This document shows positions 24,901 to 34,931 of a stretch of 64,000 nt of DNA, piece by piece. The notes under the pieces are model-generated. The model saw only the letters and a list, made by a program, of their open reading frames with translations. It was not told the DNA's origin and searched no databases. Made by a program: the position numbers and the translations under genes. The stretch covers positions 1 through 64,000 of the forward strand of contig JAJEKV010000777.1 of assembly GCA_021234155.1 (NCBI GenBank), read 5' to 3'. How positions within the stretch are numbered: the first letter of the stretch is position 1; each line of letters begins with the position of its first letter. This DNA is from Isoetes taiwanensis (lineage: Eukaryota; Streptophyta; Lycopodiopsida; Isoetales; Isoetaceae).

Positions 24901-27222
24901 GATCCTCCCATAATTTGGGGACTGCGGGTTGCTTTTCAGGTTATCTTTGGTCCCTTCGGGTTCACGTCATTACCCTTGTTTCGACATCTTTGAACTTTTT
25001 ACGTTGATCTTGCTCCCTATATATGTGGTTCGGTTGATACTAATTTTTCGCATATTGGTCATCCGGGTTTGGCATCATGTTTTATATGCATGTTTCCTTT
25101 GTCGACTAGTCTTTTCATTCATTAGCCATTTGCTCCATGTATTCTCGTTGACTTCTTTTTAGCTATTTTAGTTCCTTTTTAGTTCACCTTTCTATTTATT
25201 TTTTTGATCCACATTTCATTAGTCTCATATGTGTTTTTTTTCGTTTGTTTATTGACGTGTCGAGCCTTCATTAAACTTCTTTTTTAATCTATTGGCTCAA
25301 GTTCCTTTTAGTTTTTATTCAATTAACCTTTTGAATTGTCTTTACTCTATTAGCCTTGCTTAGCCCTTTCTTCTTGATTTGTAACCCTCACGATCTATTC
25401 TAGTCATCCTTTTTGCAAACTTGTTACGTCTTCTATTGCTCATTTGTTACTTGTTTCTCTCGCTTTCAACTGTTATGTTCAAACCCAGTTGTACCAAGTT
25501 GTATTCAATCCATGTTGTATTTTCACAACATCGGTGAAGGATGATAATCGATATCTTAGCCTTTGCTAATGGTTTTATCTGTTGTCTATTTTCTTAATGG
25601 TCAGGTTATATAGTGGTTGTTTATATTGATTGAGATTTAGTAGTACACCTGTTTGCTTTCTTTGCATGGTTCCGGACCATTTTGGGTCATGTTTTTACCA
25701 GTTTTGATGCTTTTTCCATTGAGTTATCATTGTTCTTTGCTACATTGCTCCATGGTTTCCACATTCTATGCTTTAGAGTGCGAGTGGTTTATTTGCTCCT
25801 TAGCTTTTGGTGTCCTTGATCATTTCACCTATATGTGCTTCATCCTTTTTGAATTACTAAATGACCACCATTCCCTTTTTGTCTGGGAAGTTCCTTTGGT
25901 CTCCGATAATTCAGGTCATTTCCTATTAGCTTCGTTTATCGCTTTTATTTTTGTCGTTTCATTTGCTCCATTTGCACTTTCATCTTGCCTTCTTTGTACC
26001 ATTGCCTTAAGCTTCCTCTTTCAAACTCCATTGCCTTCATTTGACTCTTTACCATGTTTTATGTACTCTCTTTAGATTTTTGGTACCATGGGTTTCAATT
26101 TTTTCGCTTTTCTCTGCCTAGTTCTCTTCTTTGCATTTGATAATCCTATGTTTTTGTTACGTTTCCAACCCTTGGTTGCTTTCGGTTCAACCGGTTTGCT
26201 CACTTTTTCTAGGATTTCCAAATTTTAAAAGTACTTTACGCCGTTATTTCTGGTTGTTCAAGTTTGTTAATAGGTTTCTTTATTTTTAGGCGTTTTTACT
26301 TTTGTCATTTAGGTATTCTTTTGGCCCTTTTTTACTCCTGTTTTTGTGCTTTTATGTTTTCCGCTTTGACCCTTTGTTATTTTCGTTTTTAGATTTGTTA
26401 CGCTTGCTCAATATGTCCTATTAGCTTCTTCATTGCATTGCGTTTCATTTTGTTTTGCAATGATCCTTGTGGACTTCGTTTCTCCCTGTCTTATTCCACA
26501 TTTTCAATCGTTCTATTAGATTCGACTTGCTCCATTATGGGTTGTTGCGCTCATTTTTGTTATCACGGTCCTCATTATCTCAGCAACTCTATTTGATGGC
26601 ATTTCTCTATTCGGTTGTGTATGCCATGTTCCCTTCATTGATTTCCTTTGGCTTGTTGTTTCCTTTCACATTACTCCTTTAGTTGCATCGGTTCCTTCTT
26701 TGTCTTCTTGCTCCTTGTCTTTTTTGCTAGTTAGGATAGTTCGGATTTTTGTATCTTTGTTAGTGTAATATGTATTGGTGCATTGGCCATTTGCCATCGT
26801 CACTCTATTGATGTCGTCAGGTTCATGGCTCTGTTTCTTTGTTGTACCATGAGTTCCTTTCCTCATCTCTTACCGCACTTTTCCATCTGCTCCTTCATTT
26901 TTATGCTTCTCTTCCATCTTCCACGATAGTGTCCCATTGTGTCCTTCTTTTCTCCTTTTGTCTGGGTTCACCCTCTCTGTACCTTCCGGGCTTTTGGTGG
27001 ATCGTTCGCTTTTACCATATTTTCTATCAGCCTTACATGTGCATTGTTTTCGTCTTTATTTTGTTGACCCTTATAGTCTCATTTCTCCCTTGCTTTTCGA
27101 GCAGTTCTTCATTTTTTGGCTTCCTTTCTTTCTTTGTCCATGTTGAGATTTGTTCCTCTTCTATCGGCCGATATATATATGTTGTCATAGGACCCATCCT
27201 AGGAATGCCACGGTTCTATTGC
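21974..27222. mobile_element. T-rich element with terminal inverted repeats (copy A)
   Basis: The left end begins AGAACCGACATTC, then TATGGATGGGGGCGCCC. The right end (about 27193-27220) reads CCCATCCTAGGAATGCCACG, then GTTCT. Reverse-complementing the right end gives AGAACCG, then CATTCCTAGGATGGG, which is the left end with a few changes; this is a terminal inverted repeat of about 26 bp. The interior is extremely T-rich and A-poor on +, giving many spurious Phe, Leu and Ser-rich ORFs with no transposase domain. I therefore call it a non-autonomous DNA element. The target duplication is not clear. Confidence 0.5.
23465..23756 (+). repeat. Four copies of a CAAGCGCAACCTAG motif
   Basis: Copies at 23465-23495, 23586-23610, 23611-23635 and 23722-23756 share a TGTGGATTTTTTC lead, followed by AAGCGCAACC and, in three copies, TAG. 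The spacing is irregular. The motif lies inside the T-rich element. Confidence 0.7.
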
Positions 27223-27255
27223 GATAGCAATAGAACCGACATTCCTTGGATGGGG
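27193..27255. repeat. Inverted-repeat junction between the two T-rich elements
   Basis: Arms of about 28 bases (27193-27222 and 27227-27254) are complementary except for a 2-3 base indel and one mismatch, and are separated by only four bases. It reads as the right terminus of one element fused to the left terminus of the next. Confidence 0.7.
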
Positions 27256-27558
27256 ACGCCCCTTTTTCGGACTCCCTATCTATTTAGCATATTTTCATTT
27301 TTTCGTCATCGGCGTTCTCTTTGAGCTAGTTTTTCTTCTCTCCTACCGTTTCCCTCGCCCTCCCTCCCTTGATGGTTGTCTACATCGACCTTATCGGCGT
27401 TTTTGTTTTCTCATTATCCTTTCTATTCCATTTCCTTTTTGTCCGTTGACCATCTTTGTCTATGTTTCCATATTTTTTCGGTCCCCTCGTAGCCTCTTGA
27501 TCTTAGTGGTTTCCTTTCGATGTTTTTGATAGTGCATATGTCCTTATTCATCAATTTT

Positions 27559-28089
27559 CTGGATGTGGCACTTTAGCCTGTGAGGCCTACTCATTATCTC
27601 ATTCTTCTCGGAGTCTGTCAAATCTTCTCGTACTTTTCGTGTCGTCTTGCGTGACCTTCGATATCCTCCGTGCTTTCTTTCTTCTTTGAGGATATATATA
27701 TTTTTATTTCCATTTTTTCTCGGTGTGGCTCTGTAGCCTCCGCGACTTCTTATCATTTCATTCTTTCTTAGCATGGCTATAGCCTCTGTGACTTAATTCA
27801 TTTTTTCTCGGACAATATTTATTATTCATTTTCCGCGGTAGGTGTGGATCTGTCTATGTTGTGGCTCTGGTGTCGTCAGCTTTGTCTGCATAGTTTTTTT
27901 TTCTCGGCATGGTGTCATAGCCTCCGAGACAATCTTTGTTATTGATTTCCTCTCGGCGTGGCACTGTAGCCTCCGAGGCAGCACTAATCGGATGGTTTTT
28001 CTTTTTTCCCGCGATGGTTTTTTTCCGCGGACGGTTCCCGATTGGTCGGCTGTTGTTTCTTCCTCGGCGTGGCCCTGGAGCCTCCGAGT
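27559..28089 (+). repeat. Array of six short imperfect palindromes
   Basis: The motif CTCGGCGTGGCACTGTAGCC continues CTCCGAG, with arms CTCGG and CCGAG. It recurs at about 27559, 27718, 27767, 27902, 27951 and 28061. Copies diverge in the arms but keep the GGCNNTGTAGCCT centre. Spacers of 20-130 bp are T-rich and unrelated. Confidence 0.7.
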
Positions 28090-28548
28090 GCTATTATATT
28101 TTTGATATTTGCGCTTCGGCACGTGTCCAGGCTTGAAGCTCCTAACTTTCTAACGGGTCATTCTCCTTTGCATTCTTTCCACTGCAGGTTCTTTCTTGCA
28201 GCTTGCTCAGTTGTCAGCGCCATCACGTTGTCTTTCAACTCTTTTCTTGGCAGATGTATGCTAGTAGCAGTCTTCTGGAACGTTGGTGGCCATTTGTCAT
28301 AAGGGCGGGGGTTTGTATCCCGATGGGAAGCGGTCGCGGGTTCTTACCCTTGCTTATACCAAGTAGCGAAGAATCACCCTCTATTCTGGATGAGAAGCAT
28401 TTACTAATTTTCTCACCTTTGCATAGACCATGTGGCGGATACATCATCTTTTATCTTGTATTCCTTAGTCTTATCATGCTCTCGATGATTGTCTAGTTTT
28501 CGGAGCACTAAAATTTCAAGTTTTTCAGAAGTTCTACTCCAGTAGGGG

Positions 28549-28588
28549 TTTCAATTTGTACTCAACGATTTCAATTTGTACTCAACGA
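28549..28588. repeat. Two-copy 20-bp tandem repeat
   Basis: The unit TTTCAATTTGTACTCAACGA occurs twice in direct succession. Confidence 0.9.
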
Positions 28589-28666
28589 TTTTACAAAGCT
28601 CAATGAGAACACCACTTCACTTCGGCCGATATATATATGTTGTCATAGGACCCATCCTAGGAATGC

Positions 28667-29924
28667 TAGATTAGGTTGTGATTATGACAATAAGTCTCGT
28701 AGAGCATCATTTATCACTTGTTTGCAAGCTGCATGCATTTGAGAAGATGTTGCCACGAAAATAACAAGACAAAAGAGCATAGATGCATATAAAAGGTATG
28801 ACTAAAGTAGGAAATTCTTCTTTATAGTTATATTTCCTTCTTTATTAGGGAAATGCAAGATGAAGTGTTGTTGCTATTGAGCACCATAATGCTTTTCAAG
28901 TGCCTTGACAACTCAACTCAACTCAACTCAACTCAACTCAACGAAAACGAAAACGGAAACGGAAACGGAAACGGAAACGGAAACGGAACGGAAACGGAAA
29001 CGAAAACGGAAATGGAAACGAAATTATTGGTGCTGCCTCCAAACATTTTGCTGGCAAGGATAGCATGCATATCATCAGAGAACAAATTTTTAACATTCAT
29101 CAAGAAGCTCTTTGGAGGGAAAATTGTTATTATGCATTTAGCATTCCATGTACATCAAAAATGTGTTGAGACCTGACTTAGGATAGTTTTACCCTAGTTT
29201 GGGTTGATCCTGCCCTCTGGGATCCCCAAATGGGATTCCCTCCTCCAGGATCCCCATGCGTGATACCTTCCTTCAGGTTCCCACAGTCAACTGCGCAGTT
29301 AATGGGTTACAGAGCTAGAGATAAATGTTTTGTTGTAATCGAAAGATAAGTTACTTTCTAGATTGAGATTTTCTAGACTGAGACGATAAATAGACAAAAG
29401 AAGAAGAAAATCAATTTTTACATCATGACATGCGACGAAACTAGGTCTAAAATCTGGGCGCTAATAGCACCTTATTATGGGTCGTGGCACAATCATGAAC
29501 ATTGGTTATTCTACGGGATGGAATCACCAACCGTTGGGATTGCACCACATCAGCCTAACAAGATCTAAAATGACCTGTATTATTTTGTGCCTTGTCGGCT
29601 GAAAATAAGTTTACCTATAATGTGGTGATACATTCGCGAAGATAAAGAATCACAACAAAAAATTCTTCCCAAGGAATGAACCATTGTAACTGCACAGTAA
29701 GTCAAATACTGCGCATTTTTTGGGCAAATTCTTACCCTGTTGCAACTCATCTAATCCACAGGCGCTCGATTCGATTTCTGGTTGTTGCAATCTGCGCCGT
29801 CGCCTAATTTAGACCGCTATGGAGGTGGTCTAAACCAATTTGGAGCTGAATCGGACGACAAACATCTCCACTCAACTGGCAGGCACAGTCAACTATACAG
29901 TTACGACATAGTTTTGTGATTCCA
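28667..29924. other. No supported gene apart from simple repeats
   Basis: Contains the (CAACT)n-(GAAACG)n block. Beyond it are mixed sequences with GGATTCC or GGGATGGAATCACC fragments (29220, 29518) that foreshadow the array beginning near 29925. No coding signal is seen. Confidence 0.45.
28909..29021 (+). repeat. (CAACT)n followed by (GAAACG)n
   Basis: About seven CAACT units (28909-28942) run directly into about twelve GAAACG or GAAAACG units (28943-29021). Both are purine and AC-biased on +. They sit in an open frame of 107 codons at 28853-29176, which gives a Thr-Gln then Asn-Gly-Asn-Gly stretch. I regard that frame as incidental. Confidence 0.85.
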
Positions 29925-30545
29925 CCGGATGGAATACCTTCACAACATATTACCACATTAAGGGATAGCAAAGGGTTTTGTGATTCCGCCACGGTATCAC
30001 CAAATTAAGGAACAAAATATTTTTACCCCGGTTATTGTGATTCCATCGCAAAAAATTCCATCCCGCGGAATCACCAGGCCGAGACCCCGTTATCCGCACT
30101 GCAGCCCCCATTATCCGTACGAGCGATTGTGGCTTTCAAGTCATTTATACCTTCCGGCTGAATCACAACTTTGCTATTCGCCGGATGGAATCACCAATTT
30201 ACGATTCTTTGAGATGGAATCTTCGCTCATGTATTCCACCGGGCGGAATCACAACCGTATTATTTATTCCACGAGGCGGAATCACAATCGTGTTATTACG
30301 CCGGCGGAATCACAACCTTGCTATTACGCCGGATGGAATCACTTAACGCGTCGATTCGGTGAGATGGAATCACCACTTACGATATCCGCCGCATTTAATC
30401 ACAACATTGCTATTCCGCCAGATGGAATCACAACCATGCGATTCTGCCCGGTGGAATCACAAATGTAAGATTCTTCGAGATGGAATCACCACGAATGCAT
30501 TCCGCGTGACAGTATCACAACCGCGCTATTCCGTGGGCCAGATGG
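29925..30545 (+). repeat. Degenerate array built on GGAATCAC palindromic units
   Basis: At least twelve units of about 30-35 bases follow the pattern CTATTCCGCCGGATGGAATC, then ACAACC. Each unit contains the complementary pair ATTCCGCC and GGNGGAAT, so each can fold on itself. Units vary at many sites. The 162-codon ORF across the array is a product of its periodicity and has no domain. Confidence 0.7.
30012..30078 (+). repeat. Left arm of a 2-kb-apart inverted repeat
   Basis: Contains AATATTTTTACCCCGGTTAT, then TGTGATTCCATCGCA, then ATTCCATCCCGCGGAATCAC. It is the near reverse complement of 32033-32110. Confidence 0.65.
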
Positions 30546-31139
30546 TTCAATCCCAGCAGAAGTTTATGCCTGATTCTATAAAAAATGGTTGAGGATGGTT
30601 TAAGCTAAGCCTACGTTACTTGAAGATCATCAATGGTGCAAAAAAAAAAGATTGGCTATTCCATTTTGTTTGTGCATGTCCATTGTTATGCTATGCACTG
30701 CCCAAAATTTTTCTGTTGGGGATTTGAACCCCTTGCCAATATCGGCAATGCCATGGGCTGCTTCAAAGCAAGAGCAAGAAATAAGCCCGTTTTAAAGCAA
30801 GAAATAGAATAGAAACCCCCTTCTTACCAGAAAATATTGTCTGGCTCTAATCTTTATTGGGTTTGTTGGAAATCCATGCACAGGGAGGCGGATTTCTGCC
30901 CCTGGTTGCCACTATACTGCCCTGTCCAGCAAATTGAACTGGCATGCCCGAAAAGCAGAGCTGTTGCCCATGCTCACTATGTTCTCGTCTCTTTTAGATT
31001 AGACAGAGCCCAAATAAGGAAAGAAAAACATAGACAGATTCTAAGTGTTAGGAATCATCCAGTGCACTGAAAAAGCGGCGAAAAAGCACTGAAGGTAGAG
31101 AAAACGGCTCTAGAGAACCCTGCGGAATCACGGAAACGG

Positions 31140-31780
31140 CTCATCGAACCCCCGAAGGCCGATACAAACCGCAAAGGTTATTACTCGGATCTTCGTCGAT
31201 TCCCGCATGGCCGCGGAGCTGACCACTTCCCTCAATCCGGCAACCATCTTTGCCTCCACCACAATCTCGCCCAGTTGCATGATTGAGAATGCGCAGTTGC
31301 ACATGCATAAGGGCTAAACGAGCAAACTTCGTCACCCAGTAAAGACATGCCGTCGTTCCACACGGGATCCTTGCGCCTTCTTCGGGGAATCCGTGTGGAT
31401 CTTTTCACAAACGGATTCATCCACACAATAGCATAAGGATTCATCCTGCGAAAAAGACTCACATCTTTAGATCTTCGCGGCCGGTAAGGCGTGAGCTCCG
31501 TGAAATGTATCTCTCGGGCGCAGCGCCATGGCCATAGCCGCGTTGATGGCGAGGTCGAGTCCGGCGCCTCCATCGTAATCGCAAGAAAAAGGGAAGCCTC
31601 GCATTGCAATTCCAAGCCCCTCGCACGTAATTTCCAAGAAACCGTTCAAGAAATATCTCCCTAAGCCGTTAAAAAACCCAGCCAGTATTCTTCCCTTGAG
31701 ATCTTCTTCGTGGATCCAAAACCCAAGGTAGCCATCGCCGAGCAAAGCGGCCATAAGAGCACTACCTGAAACACCTCCCA
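31140..31780 (-). other. GC-rich unique core between the inverted arms, unassigned ORFs
   Basis: Three overlapping - ORFs of 104-127 codons cover a stretch of higher GC than its surroundings. The frame at 31467-31781 has a Gly-rich and aromatic stretch (GDGYLGFWIHEEDLKGRILA). I do not recognise a family. Its position between inverted arms makes a captured gene fragment conceivable, but composition alone could also produce these ORFs. Confidence 0.25.
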
Positions 31781-32032
31781 CAAGAATAAAGAATAGGACG
31801 TAAAAAAATTTGAATTTTTACTGGAATATTCTGGATGGTGATTCCGTCGCATGGAATAACAGAGCAGTGATTCCGTCCGGTGGTATTTGGCAGATGTGAT
31901 TCTGCCGGAAGGTATAAAACGGACGACCAGGATGGACCCTACAGACGGATGGCTGGGATCCATCAGAAGGTACACCTGACGTTGTCAGGTACGAAAAACG
32001 GGGCCTCCAGAACGGATCCCGTTCCCGGAGGG

Positions 32033-32110
32033 TCTGTGATTCCACGGGAGGGAATATCTTGCGATGGAATCACAATAACCAATCACAATAACCGGGATAA
32101 AAATATTTTC
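32033..32110 (-). repeat. Right arm of the inverted repeat
   Basis: On - it reads AATATTTTTATCCCGGTTAT, then TGTGATT, then a 13-bp duplicated GGTTATTGTGATT, then CCATCGCAAGATATTCC. It mirrors 30012-30078 apart from that duplication and a few substitutions. Related half-units (GTGATTCCGTC) occur at 31840-31900. Confidence 0.65.
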
Positions 32111-32832
32111 AGGCCCAAATAAGAACCTTACCATAAGTCGGAAACCATAGGGCTTGTATGGGTCAACGTAGACACATCTAAGCAACGGTCAAAATACGGC
32201 CATGTGGCATCTCGCAATATCATCGGATGTCCGAGATTCGCTTACAGATTTACATCCCAGCATCCAGGCCGCAGAAAACCAACGGTTGTGATGTTCCGCA
32301 TCCAGCGGGAGGAAGCCGTAGCCGTCCATTGTGATGCACAGGCTACGACGAGGACCAGAATCCGTGGGACATAGCAGAGGACCTCTGCCGGAACTTGGCT
32401 ATGCTACAATTCCATTATTTTCTTCATTCCGGGCTCGATTTTAGAGAAAAATGCGGGTTTTTAGAGCCGTTTCTGGCCCTGTATCATGCCCTTTACTCCC
32501 CCTCTCGACCCCCGATGTGTAACAGAGCCGCATTTTATCTTTCATAAGCTTTTTTGAGCTTGTTTCGGATTGGGTCCCTGCTCCGGCAGCCCAAAAGCGG
32601 TTTCTTTGCATTATTTTCTGAATCTCTTCTAGAGGTAATAGTTTGTCTTATTCCACTTTAGTCGTCTGCTCTTGTTTATTTGATGAATGATAAGTTTCTT
32701 CTTATTTGATGTACAGGAAATATTCCTGAGCTAAAAGGAATGGTAAAACAAGTCCGTTTCTTTTTATAGTCTGGATTACGAGCTATCGGAGTGCTCCAGC
32801 ATTTTTTCTTGAGTTCCTAGATTGACAATAAG
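32111..32832 (+). promoter_or_regulatory. Upstream region of the GH17 gene with possible leader intron
   Basis: No coding signal. Within it, AG/GTAATA at 32634-32635 and a pyrimidine-rich stretch ending TGTACAG at 32716 could bound an 82-nt leader intron. I cannot place the transcription start or a convincing TATA box. Confidence 0.3.
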
Positions 32833-34670
32833 ATGGATAAGCCTAAAGCGGTTCTGTTGCAGAGCATATTGAGCATTTTTGTGTTTATTGTTTCAGCGAC
32901 AGGTTTGTGCGTTTGTAATCCTAAATAGCCGATCGTTAGTGTCATTTACTTTTTGGAACCCTTCTGTGGGTTTAAGTTTGAGGGTTTAGGAACAAGCCCG
33001 TTTTGCTATTTTCTAAAATCCATTCCTGATTTCGCTTATATTTACAGAGCCATATGCAAACATATTTATATAGCAAATCCAATACCGATTCATGCTTATA
33101 TTGCAGGGACGTTTGTTGGCGTAAATTATGGCACAGATGGAGACAACCTTCCCAGGCCACAGCAGGCTGTAGATTTTATGAAGAAGCAGGGCATAGGCCA
33201 AGTGAGAATATTTGATACCGATCCTGAGGTTTTAGGAGCTCTGGCAGGTACAAATATTCAAGTGATAGTTGGAATTCCAAACGAGGCCATTCTTAGTGTT
33301 GGAGCATCAAATGCAACAGCAGCTAACTGGGTAAAGAAAAATATAGTTCAATATTTACCCAATACCAACATCACCGGAATAGCTGTAGGTAGCCAAGTTC
33401 TCACAGATTACACCGCAGCTGCATCAGTTTTAGTCCAGACTATGAAATTTATCCAAGCTGCCCTTGTTGCTGCAAATCTCGATACCCAAATCAAGGTTTC
33501 TACACCCCATTCCACCGATTTGATCCTCGATGCATTTCCTCCCTCCCGTGGCTTTTTTAATCAAACTTATGCCAAGACTATTATGCTGCCTATGCTTGAT
33601 TTTCTGGTAGACACGGGCTCTTATTTTATGCTCAATATCTATCCCCAAGCAATCTATCAGCAGAACCAACAAGTTATGTCTATTGATTATGCCCTGTTTA
33701 GGCCTAACACAGGGGTTCTTGATTCCATAACAAATTTATTGTATACAAGTGTGTTTGATGCTGTGCTTGATGCTACATTCAGCGCCATGGCCGGTCTGAA
33801 TCATACTAACGTGCCTATTGTTGTTACTGAAACTGGTTGGCCTTCAAGGGGAGATATGAATGAAGCAGGAATTTCTACAGACAATGCTGCTACTTATAAC
33901 AACAATCTTGTTAAGCATGTTCTCAACAATACTGGAACACCTAGAAGGCCAGGAATTGCTATTAACACTTATGTATACGAAATCTTCAACGAAGATCGAA
34001 GGCAGGGGCCTACTTCTGAGAAGAACTATGGTATTTATTATCCAGACCAAACACCTATTTATACTCTTGATACCACAGGAACAGGGCTACTAGGGGTTAA
34101 CATTTCTACTGTAAGAACTTGGTGCATTGCCAAGCAAGGGATTAGCTCCAACAGCTTGCAGGCTGCTCTTGATTATGCATGTGGTCAAGGAGGTGCAGAC
34201 TGCTCGCTTATTCAGCCTGGAAAGAGTTGCTATTTTCCTGATAGTATTGGCGCTCATGCTTCTTATGCATTCAACAACTACTATCAAAAGAACATGAAGG
34301 CAACTGGCTCCTGTGATTTTGCTGGAGTTGCTACTCTTACCACCATTGATCCCAGTATGTGTTCTTTTCTCTGCTTCCAAGGTTATTTGCATGGTAATCA
34401 TATATCAATAAGTTGCTTAGTTATTTGTTTTCTAATTGCAGGTACTGGCCAATGTCAATACTTATCCAAGTAAGCAGATTTTTTCTGTCCTTTGCATTTT
34501 CCTCTTCCTTTATGCTTAATCTCTATGCTGATGATCCTGTTTTCTTTTGCAGTGTGCCTATTAATGCCAACTTGACAGTCTCTGACCCTCCTAAAAATGG
34601 CGGTTGTAACCTATTTCCTTCTATCAGTTCTTTGGCAATATCATTTTCACTACTGGCAGTAGTGATGTAA
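32833..34670 (+). CDS. GH17 glucan endo-1,3-beta-glucosidase with X8 (CBM43) domain, GPI-anchored type
   Basis: Four exons, 32833-32902, 33107-34354, 34442-34469 and 34553-34670, all with GT-AG borders, give 487 residues, a normal length for this plant family. Residues 1-23 are a signal peptide. Residues 24-350 are a GH17 barrel starting GTFVGVNYG; the nucleophile is E265 in VTETGWPSRGD. The acid/base position, normally Glu in VG(S/N)EV, is Gln at residue 120 (VGSQVL, codon CAA at 33394-33396). Residues 361-447 form an X8 callose-binding domain with all six cysteines (C363, C382, C389, C398, C426, C444); the last is in the 28-nt exon 3. The tail SISSLAISFSLLAVVM after NGGCN fits a GPI-attachment signal. 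Family members remodel callose at the cell wall or plasmodesmata. The frame is intact, so the gene looks maintained; whether it hydrolyses glucan is doubtful given Q120. I chose the ATG at 32833 because it yields the signal peptide and splices in phase. Confidence 0.92.
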
Positions 34671-34925
34671 ACTTAGAATTTGGAGCTGCCTTTGCAATTT
34701 TATTGCAGCATCACATTGTAGACATTATACCAGAAAAATCACCCCTGTGAGAAGAGGAAAGTGGTTTTTTTGGCCCATTGGTTCAAGTAGCATGGTGGCA
34801 GGTTTATTATTACTGCCTGCACTTTTTGACCTGACAGAAACATAGAATGGAATTTGATGAGTCCATGACATGGTTCTACTATAACATGGAATACTCAGTT
34901 TTGTAACTTATGACGCGCTTAAGGA

Positions 34926-34931
34926 AATAAA
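34926..34931 (+). terminator. Polyadenylation signal of the GH17 gene
   Basis: AATAAA lies about 255 bases after the stop codon, in a T-rich context. This is a plausible plant near-upstream element; the actual cleavage site cannot be seen. Confidence 0.45.

Larger units (their letters stand above)
27227..28666. mobile_element. Related shorter T-rich element (copy B)
   Basis: Its left end (27231 onward) is a diverged copy of the left end at 21974, matching through AGAACCGACATTC, GGATGGGG, CGCCC, GGACTCCCTAT and TTGAGCTAGTTTTT. Its right end (28622-28666), starting TCGGCCGATATATATATG and ending CCCATCCTAGGAATGC, repeats 27164-27208 almost exactly and then stops matching. The 1.4 kb interior is different from copy A apart from its ends, and holds the palindrome array at 27559-28089. 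Confidence 0.45.

Noticed and set aside
22200-28500. Many Phe, Leu, Ser-rich ORFs that look like membrane proteins
   Set aside because: They follow from the T-rich composition; frames overlap, lack conserved motifs and end at random stops.
29980-30468. 162-codon ORF
   Set aside because: It runs along the degenerate GGAATCAC array; the peptide only mirrors the repeat period.
30715-30735. B-box-like GGGGTTCAAATCCCC on -
   Set aside because: A good B-box match, but no A box at the right distance, no acceptor pairing and no poly(A) tail, so neither a tRNA nor a SINE can be supported.
32953-33106. In-frame upstream extension of the GH17 exon 2
   Set aside because: It is intron sequence: a GT-AG intron joins a proper signal-peptide exon (32833-32902) to 33107 in phase, whereas the extension gives no family-like sequence.
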